Shown: positions 38,040 to 48,041, numbered from the stretch's first letter. The stretch: DNA of 64,000 bases from Peptoanaerobacter stomatis (GCF_000238095.2 NZ_JH815225.1:1307863-1371862); one strand, 5' to 3'. The notes: generated by a model from the sequence alone, not told the origin. Made by a program: numbers and translations.

Positions 38040-38074
38040 TATAATAAAAATACTAAATTAAATATATTTTTATT
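38040..38074 (+). terminator. AT-rich stem-loop after the HAD gene
   Basis: A stem of about 12 bp (ATAATAAAAATA with its complement about 12 bases on) lies 11 bases after the HAD stop. It is all A/T, so it is a weak terminator or attenuator between the two halves of the module. Confidence 0.5.
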
Positions 38075-38196
38075 ATAATGTTACTTGATTGTTTGAATAT
38101 ATTTTAAACACCGGCATTTAATAAACATAGATATTTTTTTTAATATAATTTAATACACAAATAAAATCACTTTTCCACAATAAAACAGGAGAACCT

Positions 38197-39309
38197 ATGT
38201 ATACAGAACAAGATTTAATAAAAATTGCAAAAAGGCAAAACAACAAAAAAAGAAACTATCTAATAGTAAATAAACTTCAAGGTAAGCATATACCTGTAAT
38301 ACCGAGCAAAGCTCTCAAAATGTTTGACGATTTGGCAAACCTGCTTGCACATAAATATATAGACGAGAAAATATTGGTGATAGGATTTGCAGAAACCGCA
38401 ACAGCTATCGGAGCATCGGTTGCACTCAAAATAAATGCCCCATATATTCACACGACAAGAGAAAATATACAAGGAGAAGAATATATACACTTCACAGAAG
38501 ACCACAGCCATGCCACAGAGCAAAAATTGGTAAAATCAGACGTTGACAGTATAATTGATAAAACAGACAGAATTATCTTCGTAGAAGACGAGATAACAAC
38601 AGGCAAAACTATACTCAATATCATAAATAAATTAAGCAACCTCTATAAAAAAGATATAAAATATACTGCAATTTCAGTTCTCAATTCAATGGATGAACAA
38701 TCCGAAGAAATTTATAAAAACAAAAACATAGACATATATTATCTTGTAAAGATAAACTCACAAAATTATCCAAAAATAGCAGATACTTATAAAGACGACG
38801 GACAATATTTTACTAAAACCGAACTAAAAAATTTCAGTGATAATTCAAAAAAAATAAAAATAACGGATATACATTCATATGTGAATTCAAGAAAACTCAT
38901 AAACCCTATGTCTTATAAAAAATTATGCTATGAATTATCTAATCAAATATTGCAAAATATCAAACTACAAAATGTAAAAGACATACTCGTATTAGGTACG
39001 GAAGAATTTATGTATCCCGCCCTTTTTACAGCTAATGAAATCGAAAAAAATGATAAGAATGTCAAATTTCATGCAACTACAAGAAGTCCTATACAAGTCA
39101 GCAACACATCCGATTATCCTCTTCACACAAGATACGAAATATCAAGCCTTTATGATGAAAATAGGACTACATACATATATGACCTGAAAAAATACGATAT
39201 GGTCATAATAATTACAGATTCTAAAAATCAAAAAAACTCATATACAGAACTTGTAAATGCACTTGTATCATGCAAAAATGATAATATTATAATATTTAGG
39301 TGGTGTTAA
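38197..39309 (+). CDS. Phosphoribosyltransferase-TRSP domain protein
   Basis: 370 aa. Residues 1-210 form a PRTase fold with the PRPP-binding loop VEDEITTGKT at 129-138 and GFAETATAIG near 63-72. The C-terminal part contains TTRSPIQ, giving the TRSP signature at 295-298, and matches the TRSP domain found only with this PRTase family. The enzymes are expected to join a base to phosphoribose as a step in an unknown nucleoside-like metabolite. AGGAG lies before the ATG. The StiP gene follows at once. Confidence 0.92.
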   Translation: MYTEQDLIKIAKRQNNKKRNYLIVNKLQGKHIPVIPSKALKMFDDLANLLAHKYIDEKILVIGFAETATAIGASVALKINAPYIHTTRENIQGEEYIHFTEDHSHATEQKLVKSDVDSIIDKTDRIIFVEDEITTGKTILNIINKLSNLYKKDIKYTAISVLNSMDEQSEEIYKNKNIDIYYLVKINSQNYPKIADTYKDDGQYFTKTELKNFSDNSKKIKITDIHSYVNSRKLINPMSYKKLCYELSNQILQNIKLQNVKDILVLGTEEFMYPALFTANEIEKNDKNVKFHATTRSPIQVSNTSDYPLHTRYEISSLYDENRTTYIYDLKKYDMVIIITDSKNQKNSYTELVNALVSCKNDNIIIFRWC

Positions 39310-39310
39310 T

Positions 39311-40360
39311 ATCAAAACTTCATACGATAAAAACGACGTAATTTTACTATTAAAAGACATAACAGGTTTAATCAAGCCTATGTCCACACAAGAAAGAGAA
39401 AAACTTATCCAAATCGGCAGGCATTACAGCGAGATGCTACCGATAGAATATACACCGAGTAGTCAATATATGACAGTTTACAATCAAGTGCTCGAATTAT
39501 ATTCAGATGAAGTTGCAAACGCAATAGGCAATTTATCAGATGAAATAATCACACAAAAAGGCAAAAATATAGTATTGGTATCACTTGCAAGAGCAGGCAC
39601 ACCAATTGGAATACTCATAAAAAGATATATAAAATTCAAATATAATATAGATACCCCTCACTTTTCTATATCTATAATAAGAGGAAAAGGCATAGATGAT
39701 AATGCTATGAAATATCTCTTGTCAAAATATTCAGCAGAAAAATTACTTTTTGTTGACGGTTGGATTGGAAAAGGAGCAATACTTAATGAATTGAAAAAAG
39801 CTGTATCCTTATATAAAAATGTATCATCTGATATAGCAGTTGTAGCAGACCCCGCAAATGTAACCGAGTTATGCGGAACACATCAAGACATACTTATCCC
39901 AAGTTCATGCCTCAATTCCACAGTCAGCGGTCTTATAAGCAGAACCTTTTTAAGAGAAGACATAATCGGAAAAAATGATTTTCATGGAGCATTATATTAC
40001 GAAGAATTAAAACCCTATGACTTATCATACGAATTTATAAGCGAAGTTGAAAGACATTTTAAAATTAATAACGTCAAAGATACAGCCATAATAGACGGAT
40101 ACGGAATAGATGAAGTAAAAAAAATAGCCGAAGAATTCTACATAAAAGACATCAATTTTATAAAACCGGGTATAGGCGAAACTACCAGAGTTCTGTTAAG
40201 ACGAGTGCCTCATCTGATATTGATAGATGAAAAATATAAAAACTCAGTACAATTACAACACATAGTCAAATTATCCGAAGAAAAAAATGTGCCTATACAA
40301 TATTACAATTTGAATCATTACAAATGTTGCGGAATAATTAAAAACTTATCAGATATATAA
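39311..40360 (+). CDS. StiP-family protein with C-terminal PELOTA RNA-binding domain
   Basis: About 349 aa if started at 39311. HYSEMLP, VLVSLARAGTPIGIL, FVDGWIGKGAI, CLNSTVSGLISRTF and DFHGALYY match the StiP family (PRTase-like, once proposed as cysteine protease). KPGIGETTRVLLRRVPH near the C-terminus is the PELOTA-type domain. Homology (SYDKNDVILLLKDITG) extends upstream of the first ATG (39380), back to an in-frame stop at 39290, with no ATG, GTG or TTG between. AGGTGGT at 39298-39304 favours the ATC at 39311 as a noncanonical start, 1 base after the PRTase stop. Start at 39380 is the conservative choice. Confidence 0.9.
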   Translation: MKTSYDKNDVILLLKDITGLIKPMSTQEREKLIQIGRHYSEMLPIEYTPSSQYMTVYNQVLELYSDEVANAIGNLSDEIITQKGKNIVLVSLARAGTPIGILIKRYIKFKYNIDTPHFSISIIRGKGIDDNAMKYLLSKYSAEKLLFVDGWIGKGAILNELKKAVSLYKNVSSDIAVVADPANVTELCGTHQDILIPSSCLNSTVSGLISRTFLREDIIGKNDFHGALYYEELKPYDLSYEFISEVERHFKINNVKDTAIIDGYGIDEVKKIAEEFYIKDINFIKPGIGETTRVLLRRVPHLILIDEKYKNSVQLQHIVKLSEEKNVPIQYYNLNHYKCCGIIKNLSDI

Positions 40361-40391
40361 AGTATGACAAATAAATTTATATATCTGATAA
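40346..40391 (+). terminator. Stem-loop over the StiP stop codon
   Basis: A perfect 16-bp stem (40346-40361 with 40376-40391), AT-rich, with a 14-base loop. The left arm contains the StiP stop codon. No T-run follows, so it may act on mRNA stability rather than as an intrinsic terminator. Confidence 0.55.
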
Positions 40392-40641
40392 AAAAGCAAT
40401 GAAGATAACTTATAATAGTATCTAATCAAATAGACATATAATACTAAATTTAATGTATTTTATTATAAAATGCTCGTATTTTTTGCTTCAATATGTTTCT
40501 TAAATATGCCTTATACTAAAAATATATTGAACAGTAATATAAGTAAGTTAAAACAAAATTATTTATAATCTACAAAATATATAATTTCATCAAATATAAA
40601 ACAATGGATATTATAAATTCTTATTAATATTGGAGGCCATT

Positions 40642-42429
40642 ATGTCATTTTCTGAAAAATTAAATAAACTCATGCTGCAATACAATATTAAAAACATTGA
40701 TTTGGCGAAAGAAATGAATATTTCTCCTTCTTTTGTAAGTAAAATAAGAAGAGGAATTGCCACACTCCCGCCTTACAGTGATATCTATGACAAATTATAC
40801 TACGCTTTTGATCATCTTCTATCTGATGAACAGATTATGGATTTGAAAAAACAATACAATCTTTCATGGGATAAAAAAAGTTTTTCTACATGGATATGTG
40901 AAGATTGCATAAAATCATTACCGAAATTTTCTATCTGTCTTTATAAGCTTATGGACTTTTTTGATATTTCCAACAAAACTTTAGCAAAGGAGCTGAATTT
41001 TGACCCATCACTAATCAGCAGATATAAGACAGGAGACAGAATTCCGTCAACAGATAATAAAATAATAAACCAAATTGTAGATTACTTTGCTAACCTGACA
41101 CTTGAGAGAAAATGCGAAGAAGAACTATTGCAATATATAGGTGTAAAATCTGTAAATGCTTGTAAAAAGGAAGATTTTGTCTCCATAATATTTTCTTGGT
41201 TTATGAACGAAGATCTCGACACAAAACTTATGGACAAAATATTTCATATGATGGAAGAATATCACTCATTTGTTCCGGATTTCAAAAAAGTTTCCAATCT
41301 TCTCAAAGACACTTACATTCCTCCATATCATATAATAAAAAAACAAGGAAATGAAGGTTTGAGACAGCTTGTACTTTTATTTTTATCTCTATGTTGCAAA
41401 TCCGAAAAGAAGTTGGAATTAAAGTTGTTTTCCAACCAAAATATGTCATGGATGATAGAAGACCCCGAATTTTTCCAAACATGGCGTGCATTGATGCTTA
41501 CAATATTGGAATGCGGACATAAAATTTTTATTATTCACAACATTGAACGGAAAGATAAAGAAATGTTTTCAGCAATAGAAGGCTGGCTGCCTTTACATCT
41601 GTCAGGAAATATTGAAAGTTATTATTATACCGCATCTTTTTCCAATCCGTTCTCCAATACCATATTCAGCTCCGGTAGTTTTGCTGTATACGGAAATTTT
41701 ATAGACAGTTTAGAAAACGAAACTGATTTCTATTTCACTCAAGAACAAAACACTATACAAAAATTGGAAGAAGCATTTGAAGATTTAACTAAACATTCGC
41801 AAAAACTTTTAAAAACTCTAAATATCAAGTCAATAAAAGACATTGATTTCTTTATTCCTACAGAGAAAAAAATAAATCATTCCGTACATTTAATGCAGCA
41901 AAATCTTCCCATATGGCATATTGACGAAGACCTTCTCGCAGAAATTTTGTCGGAAAATAATGTTTCTAAAAAAGAACATGAATATATATGTGAATATATT
42001 AAAAAACTTCGTTCTTTTTACAAAAAAGTTTTAAAAAATAACTCTTTTTTTGAATACTTTTATATTCCCAAACAACGTATCTATGAAAAAAAGCCTTTCG
42101 ACTTTTTAAATATACTTGGACAAGATAGGATTTACTATACTGAAACTCAATATAAAAAACAACTCATAAATATTGCAAAAACATTAGAAACATATAAAAA
42201 TTATCATATAGTTTTGTTGGATAAACCAATATACGACAGCATAAAACTGTTTCAATTTGAAAGTAACAGTATTTTTGCAATCAAAAACAAATTCCCTGTA
42301 TCCGCTATTCAATATGAAAGCGATATACTGCTTGCAAAATTTCAGACTTATATTCTATCAAAGCAGGAAAAATCCATTAACAGCTTAAATGATTATGAAG
42401 AAGTTTGCAATCAACTTCTTACAAAATAA
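40642..42429 (+). CDS. Large regulator-like protein with two N-terminal HTH domains
   Basis: 595 aa. Two XRE-type helix-turn-helix domains are in tandem: residues about 5-58 (IDLAKEMNISPSFVSKIRRG) and 98-150 (KTLAKELNFDPSLISRYKTG). The remaining 440 residues, with no signal peptide or membrane segment, are not recognised; they include several Trp/Phe-rich helical stretches and a cluster of charged residues. The ATG at 42 bases into the reading frame's first start is preferred because GGAGG lies 5 bases upstream; a TTG at 40630 overlaps it. It directly follows the StiP-type module, so it may regulate that module. It ends convergent to the lectin-domain gene. Confidence 0.75.
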   Translation: MSFSEKLNKLMLQYNIKNIDLAKEMNISPSFVSKIRRGIATLPPYSDIYDKLYYAFDHLLSDEQIMDLKKQYNLSWDKKSFSTWICEDCIKSLPKFSICLYKLMDFFDISNKTLAKELNFDPSLISRYKTGDRIPSTDNKIINQIVDYFANLTLERKCEEELLQYIGVKSVNACKKEDFVSIIFSWFMNEDLDTKLMDKIFHMMEEYHSFVPDFKKVSNLLKDTYIPPYHIIKKQGNEGLRQLVLLFLSLCCKSEKKLELKLFSNQNMSWMIEDPEFFQTWRALMLTILECGHKIFIIHNIERKDKEMFSAIEGWLPLHLSGNIESYYYTASFSNPFSNTIFSSGSFAVYGNFIDSLENETDFYFTQEQNTIQKLEEAFEDLTKHSQKLLKTLNIKSIKDIDFFIPTEKKINHSVHLMQQNLPIWHIDEDLLAEILSENNVSKKEHEYICEYIKKLRSFYKKVLKNNSFFEYFYIPKQRIYEKKPFDFLNILGQDRIYYTETQYKKQLINIAKTLETYKNYHIVLLDKPIYDSIKLFQFESNSIFAIKNKFPVSAIQYESDILLAKFQTYILSKQEKSINSLNDYEEVCNQLLTK

Positions 42430-42544
42430 ATAGTTTCACCGTTCAAAAAATATCTATGTTTCAATACTATTAACTAATTAAAATATAGATATTTTTAATA
42501 TAATACTCATATATTGATTTAAACAATTTTCAGTATAACAAAAA

Positions 42545-42588
42545 ATGAGACTGTCGCAAACCTTTTTACAGATTTACGATAGTCTCAT
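42545..42588. terminator. Bidirectional terminator hairpin
   Basis: A 16-base stem with one wobble and one mismatch (42545-42560 with 42573-42588) and a 12-base loop with a run of T. It separates the convergent HTH gene and lectin-domain gene. Confidence 0.7.
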
Positions 42589-42681
42589 CCCATTACAAAT
42601 TTATGTTATTGCACATATATTGAAATAAATGAAAATCACATTTTTAAAAATAAATAGTGCTATTTCCAAACAGCATTAATA

Positions 42682-44982
42682 TTACTCACTCCAAACAATA
42701 ATGATAGAATTCGTAGAATTAATCCAGTCCACTTGGCAGTTGAGATTTTCAGCTCCAAAACGTAGTGGTACAAAAGTACGTGCATTAATAACTTTCGGCT
42801 CTATATCCATTTTTTCGTTTTTTCCGTTCTTAACAAGTTTCTTTTTATTAATCCACATCTTAACTGAATTTCCACTTGCTTTCAGAGAAACTTCCTGCGT
42901 TGAGTATTCCCAACCTACAGTACCGTCCATAGCCTCAACAATCGCACGAATCGGAACAACAGTACGTCCTCTTAATACAATCGGTGCTGTTCCTTTGCCA
43001 GGATCAACTTCCTGAATAATACCGTCTACACTCATCTTAGGATCATCAATCTTAAGCATAATGAAATGACGTGTAGCTGATTTATTTTTAAATCCCTGTC
43101 CTATAAATTCTGATGTTGTTGTTTTCCATCTTGCAAGAGTATCGCCTATTTCTTCTCTCTTTCCGTTCAAAGGATCGGCTTCAGCAAGAATTTCCTTTAA
43201 AGTGTAATAATAAGTGGTATTAGGCTCAGCATTTACATCTGTAAAGTTTGTAGAAGTTATATAAAAATCTGTTACAGAAATTCCAAGACTGTCTTCACTT
43301 TCAGAGCGATATAGACGATATCCTATTGCTCCAGTTCTCTTAAAATCAACAGTTACCCCTGTAACTCCGTTAAATGCGGATGTAGTTGATTTTGCAGTAC
43401 CGTCTGTTATTTCTATTGGAACCGCTTTATTTTCAGCCGGTTTACCTGTATTTGCAGGTTTTTTAGTTTCAGTAGGTGTAGGTTTATTTACAGGCTCGTT
43501 TATCTGAGAAGCAGGTTTAGCATTTCCTCCTACCGTCAATGAAACATCGTCAAAATATGCGTCTGTCTCACCATTTTTACGTATTCCCCAAAGTTCTACA
43601 CGAGCTTTTACAGCTCCTACAGGCATTCTCTCAGAAATATTTAATCTGTACCAGCTACTTTTTGAACCTTGTGCTTTTGATTGTTTTATTACATTGTCTG
43701 AATTATCAAGAAATTTCAATACTATTTGGCTCTCATCCGGCGGATTCTGGTCCCAATTACAACTTTGTGTACTTAATTCAACAGTTTGACCTGCATTATA
43801 TCCGCTTAAAGAAACATCTTGATATATACATGGATTATTTTGAGGAGACCATACCAAATATTTACCGTGAACAGCTTTATATCTCTCATTCTCTACCATC
43901 TCTTGGGAATTCCAAGTTCCTTCAGCCTCTACCCAATATGACAGTCCCTCTTCGAAACTTGGATTTTTAAGAAGATTTTCTCCAACTGTACCGCTTTGAT
44001 TTTCGCTGACTTTCTTAGCTGAAGGTAACTCGCTGCTCCATTCACATACAAATGGGAATGTTGTAGAATAATTATCATAACCTCCGAAAAAGTCTACCCA
44101 TTTCCAACTTTCAGCTCTGGCAGCAATAAGATAATTTTCTCCTCTTCCAAGACCGTTATTAGGTTCTATCGGAGAATTCCAATACGTAAAACTCCAAGCT
44201 TCACCGTTCATCCATTTCCATTCACCTTCCTGCTCTCTGTCAGTTCCGCCTATTATATAGGCTATTGCATTTTGTTCTGAAAAAAGAGTTTTAAGGAAGT
44301 CATTTTCGCTTTCACTTGTTATAGTTGCCAAATATCCTCCCATTTCCTTACAACGCTTTTCTGCAACTTCAGGAGTTACAGATTCTGAAACTATCAGATA
44401 TGTGTGCCCGTTAAAAGTCCTTAAATCTGCATTTTTAGGAATATTTTCAGTGCTTCCACTTAAATACTCATCATTCGTTTCTTTAGGAGTGATCTGAGAA
44501 GAAGAACTGTTGTCTTGAACTCCTTTTAATTCAACAAACGGAATAAAGTTTGATGCAACGCTTGAACTCCATGTTTCAGGAGAAGAGTCATATATATAAT
44601 ATTGTCCGGGTTCTATTATTATATCCGGAAATACATCCCAGTTTACCTTTTGTGCGCCTGAACTGCCACGAGCCTCAGCATTCCACGAACCTATGCTGTT
44701 TCCTTTATCATCATAAAGTGATATCGTTCCGGGATCCATACCTCTACCGTTGTTCCAGTGATAAGTGGTAATTGACTTCAAACTGTACCTTTTTGTAATT
44801 TCAAACATAAAACTGGTGTATCCTTTAGGATTGTTTTGTGTAGCATCAGTTTTAAAGCTTGACAAAAAAACATCATAATCGTCTATTCCGTAAGCAAATG
44901 AAATATGTACCATCATTCCTGCGCACAGTACAAATGCCGTAAGTATAGAACACAATTTCTTAAAATAATTTACTTTAAACAT
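42682..44982 (-). CDS. Secreted C-type-lectin, CBM and copper-amine-oxidase-N domain protein
   Basis: 766 aa. A signal peptide (about 1-30) precedes an unassigned beta domain (35-155). A C-type lectin-like domain lies at about 188-315 (TYLIVSESVTPEVAEKRC, ending FPFVCEWSS). A CBM4/9-like carbohydrate-binding domain follows from about 335 (NLLKNPSFEEGLSYW). After a Pro/Lys/Thr linker and fibronectin-like segment, two copper-amine-oxidase-N-like repeats end the protein (GRTVVPIRAIVEAMDGTVGW). The protein probably binds surface glycans or wall material. AAGGGGG precedes the ATG. It is monocistronic and divergent to the BTAD-type regulator. Confidence 0.8.
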   Translation of the reverse strand: MFKVNYFKKLCSILTAFVLCAGMMVHISFAYGIDDYDVFLSSFKTDATQNNPKGYTSFMFEITKRYSLKSITTYHWNNGRGMDPGTISLYDDKGNSIGSWNAEARGSSGAQKVNWDVFPDIIIEPGQYYIYDSSPETWSSSVASNFIPFVELKGVQDNSSSSQITPKETNDEYLSGSTENIPKNADLRTFNGHTYLIVSESVTPEVAEKRCKEMGGYLATITSESENDFLKTLFSEQNAIAYIIGGTDREQEGEWKWMNGEAWSFTYWNSPIEPNNGLGRGENYLIAARAESWKWVDFFGGYDNYSTTFPFVCEWSSELPSAKKVSENQSGTVGENLLKNPSFEEGLSYWVEAEGTWNSQEMVENERYKAVHGKYLVWSPQNNPCIYQDVSLSGYNAGQTVELSTQSCNWDQNPPDESQIVLKFLDNSDNVIKQSKAQGSKSSWYRLNISERMPVGAVKARVELWGIRKNGETDAYFDDVSLTVGGNAKPASQINEPVNKPTPTETKKPANTGKPAENKAVPIEITDGTAKSTTSAFNGVTGVTVDFKRTGAIGYRLYRSESEDSLGISVTDFYITSTNFTDVNAEPNTTYYYTLKEILAEADPLNGKREEIGDTLARWKTTTSEFIGQGFKNKSATRHFIMLKIDDPKMSVDGIIQEVDPGKGTAPIVLRGRTVVPIRAIVEAMDGTVGWEYSTQEVSLKASGNSVKMWINKKKLVKNGKNEKMDIEPKVINARTFVPLRFGAENLNCQVDWINSTNSIIIVWSE

Positions 44983-45460
44983 AATTTTTACCCCCTTATT
45001 TTTTATTATTTATGTTTAAAAAACGCTTTTTAAATAAACTATAAAAAGTGTTTTCCTACTTTTAATTATAGAAATACAGACGTTTTTAGTCAATTAAGTT
45101 TCCTTATTTGTCACTTGACAATATCAGAAATTTTTACCTGTTTATAACTTAATTGAAAACAGAAATTATATTTGCCAAAAATATTTAGTAATAAAGAAAT
45201 CTAATTCAACATTGGCATTATTTTTGCAAAATTAGATATAATTATCAAATAAATATAAAATTTATGTTATAATATATCATAATTTTTTACCTACATTTTA
45301 TATTTGTCAACAAATAAAAATTTATGACAAGTCTATAAAATTGGAAATTATTTTTAAGACTTTCATAGCGAAATGAGTGATAAGCTATGAACTTAACGTC
45401 TTTTAAAATAAATATATTACAATATTATACCTTGTGAGAATAAATATGGGAGAAAGAACT
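44983..45460. other. Divergent intergenic region
   Basis: About 480 AT-rich bases between the secreted lectin-domain gene and a plus-strand regulator gene; it must hold both promoters. TTGACA at 45116-45121 and TGTTATAAT at 45265-45273 are promoter-like but not well spaced together. No RNA gene or repeat was recognised. Confidence 0.4.
45265..45273 (+). promoter_or_regulatory. Candidate extended -10 for the BTAD-type regulator
   Basis: TGTTATAAT fits an extended -10 (TGn plus TATAAT), about 190 bases before the gene. No -35 is apparent; low confidence in such AT-rich DNA. Confidence 0.3.
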
Positions 45461-48025
45461 ATGAAAACTTTAGAAGTACGGCTATATGGTGGAACACGCA
45501 TATTGGCTGATGGAAAGGAAATAGAGTTTCCTTTTATGAAGTCTGCTTTGCTGCTCATAATTTTATCTGATAAGAAATCATACAGCAGAAAAAAACTTCA
45601 ACTTATGCTATGGCATGATAAAAACGAGCAAAAAGCTGACAGAAATTTGAGAAATACAATATACGTAATAAAACAAAAATTGGGAGGAGATGTTATTTTA
45701 ACGGAGAAAAATTCCAAAATAAGACTCAATGAAAACATATCCGTTTTAAATGACTTGGACATTATAAACTCTTTGGAATATAAAGATATGTGCAAAGATG
45801 ATTTGCAGAATATATACTCGTATTTTTCTGATGAAATTTTTGAAGATTTGAATTTTGAATACGGTATATCCCTTGATGATTACATAAGAAATTTCAAAAA
45901 TATATATAACGAAAATATATACAGAAAATTAATCGAAATATCTCAACATTTTATGCATGTAATGAATTATGAAAATGTAATTATAACTTGCGAATTTATG
46001 ATTAAGCTCAATGAATATGACGAAACACCTTATAAAAATCTTATAACCGCCTATAATTCACTTGGCATATTCTCAAAAATAGCTGAAATAGACAAGAAAA
46101 TGTCAGATATTTTCGGATATGACGCAAACGCTGATAAAATCGCCAATATAGGTAACGAATATTATAGAGATGATCAAATATTTTATACACTTTCAGAGAT
46201 AACAAAATTTAATCAAGGTGAAAAATACAGGCATATAGGAATAAAAGGAGCAAGCGGCAGCGGTAAAACCGAAATATTAAACAGTATCAAGCTACAACAA
46301 AACAATGACACAAAGATAATTGATTATAGTATTTCCAATGGATATACACCTTGTAAATACGAAGTTTTCAACTATATAATAAATAAAATAAGAAACAATT
46401 TATTGCTTGATTCTTCATCTTTATATGATATAGTGGCAAACGGACAAAAAGTTATACTCATAATAGATAATTTAGATTTGTCGGATGTCGAATCGATAGA
46501 AGAACTGTTCAACTTCATAATACGCTCTGAAAATAAAATACTTCTTATAGCTACTTATAGTATGGACTTAGATAACAAACTCACATATTTTTTAAACTCA
46601 CTTTCTACAGAAGACCTTTTTACAGAAATAAAACTCGGAAATCTCAACTTTAACGATTTAAAAAAAGCATATTCAAATTTAAGTGATGAGCAAATAAACA
46701 ATCTCATTGTTCAAAGCGGAGGAAATCCGTTTTTAATAAATTATTTGATGAATAACGGAGTTACAAAAGAGATGTATAACGCTTTTATGAGCGTAAATCT
46801 TTCCTGTAAAACACAGACATCTCTTAGAATACTCAATTTATTATCTATAATGAAAAACCGAGTTGATATAAATACACTATCAGACATCTTGAATATTGAT
46901 GTCGATAAAGTTGTACAAGAAGTATCACAGCTTATAAACAGAGGAATACTCATAGAAAATACAGAGCAGGATTATGTCGAAATTGAATTTTGCAACAATC
47001 TACAAAAAGAGTACATCTGTTCGTCTATCAAAAATATAGAAAAACAATATATTCACAAAAAGATTGCTGATTATTATGAAAGCATACTATGTGATAATTA
47101 TAGCATAGACAACAAATACTACACCATAATAATATATCATCTTACCATGGCAAAATATATGGATAAAGCATTCATATATAAATGTAAACAATTTAACAAA
47201 ATATATAATATTTCGCACGAATTTTTCCCTATTGCGCTTGATGAAGAATACAGCTATTCCGTAAATTTCAATATAGATGAAAATATGTTTAAAAACAAAT
47301 ATGAAGAGCTTATGGAAGAAATGGATAATCTTAAAAACAAATATAGTGAAACCATACTGAAAGTCAAAATAAATATGCTCTTTTGCTATGCAAGATTTTA
47401 TAAGAGTATAGGCAAGTTTGACGAAGCTCAGGAAAAATTAAATGAGATACTCAGACTATCAGAATCATTGGATTATTTTATAGGAATCTTCCAGGCACAT
47501 CTTCAATTCATTCAATATTCCATAAATATAAATGATTTGAAAATGATGAAATCACATTTAAAAACCCTCCACAACGATTACAAAGATATGATGAGCGAAG
47601 TACAATATGCTATTTACCTAAGATTTAAAGGATATTATGACGTTCTTGAACATAATTTTAAAAGCGGTATACAAAAAGTAGAAGAAGCGCAAGAAATATT
47701 CAAAAAACAACATAAACTTTATAAGATGAAATTCAATATAGCCGCTTGTAGCTTTGTAAAAGGAGAAGCAAAGTTTTTACAAAATGAATTTGATGACGCT
47801 TTTGAATACTATATGGACGCAATCTCCATTTGCCATGACAAAGAAATACATCCATCTCTTGCCCTGTTATTTTCAAGATTAGGTCTTGTACGATTAAAGC
47901 AACAATCATTTGACGAAGCTAAATATTACTTCGAAAAATCGCTAAAACAGTATAACACAGTAGGATTTTCTTGGGGAAAAGAACAACTGTATTCTCATAT
48001 TGATAAAATATATAAGTCAAAATGA
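45461..48025 (+). CDS. BTAD/SARP-type transcriptional regulator with AAA ATPase and TPR-like repeats
   Basis: 854 aa. Residues about 1-95 form an OmpR-like winged helix (KTLEVRLYGGTRILADG and the RRKKLQLMLW stretch), then a BTAD-type helical domain to about 215. A NTPase module follows with P-loop GASGSGKT at 263-270 and a Walker B VILIIDNLD. The C-terminal third shows degenerate TPR-like helical repeats. The architecture is that of SARP/MalT-type regulators that switch on nearby operons. It starts at the ATG 45461 with GGGAG upstream. It precedes the molybdenum hydroxylase operon, which may be its target. Confidence 0.8.
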   Translation: MKTLEVRLYGGTRILADGKEIEFPFMKSALLLIILSDKKSYSRKKLQLMLWHDKNEQKADRNLRNTIYVIKQKLGGDVILTEKNSKIRLNENISVLNDLDIINSLEYKDMCKDDLQNIYSYFSDEIFEDLNFEYGISLDDYIRNFKNIYNENIYRKLIEISQHFMHVMNYENVIITCEFMIKLNEYDETPYKNLITAYNSLGIFSKIAEIDKKMSDIFGYDANADKIANIGNEYYRDDQIFYTLSEITKFNQGEKYRHIGIKGASGSGKTEILNSIKLQQNNDTKIIDYSISNGYTPCKYEVFNYIINKIRNNLLLDSSSLYDIVANGQKVILIIDNLDLSDVESIEELFNFIIRSENKILLIATYSMDLDNKLTYFLNSLSTEDLFTEIKLGNLNFNDLKKAYSNLSDEQINNLIVQSGGNPFLINYLMNNGVTKEMYNAFMSVNLSCKTQTSLRILNLLSIMKNRVDINTLSDILNIDVDKVVQEVSQLINRGILIENTEQDYVEIEFCNNLQKEYICSSIKNIEKQYIHKKIADYYESILCDNYSIDNKYYTIIIYHLTMAKYMDKAFIYKCKQFNKIYNISHEFFPIALDEEYSYSVNFNIDENMFKNKYEELMEEMDNLKNKYSETILKVKINMLFCYARFYKSIGKFDEAQEKLNEILRLSESLDYFIGIFQAHLQFIQYSININDLKMMKSHLKTLHNDYKDMMSEVQYAIYLRFKGYYDVLEHNFKSGIQKVEEAQEIFKKQHKLYKMKFNIAACSFVKGEAKFLQNEFDDAFEYYMDAISICHDKEIHPSLALLFSRLGLVRLKQQSFDEAKYYFEKSLKQYNTVGFSWGKEQLYSHIDKIYKSK

Positions 48026-48041
48026 CAGCAATTTGCTTTAT

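Noticed and set aside
43539-43970. Open frame of 143 codons on the plus strand
   Set aside because: Antisense to the carbohydrate-binding part of the secreted protein, no ribosome site or domain.
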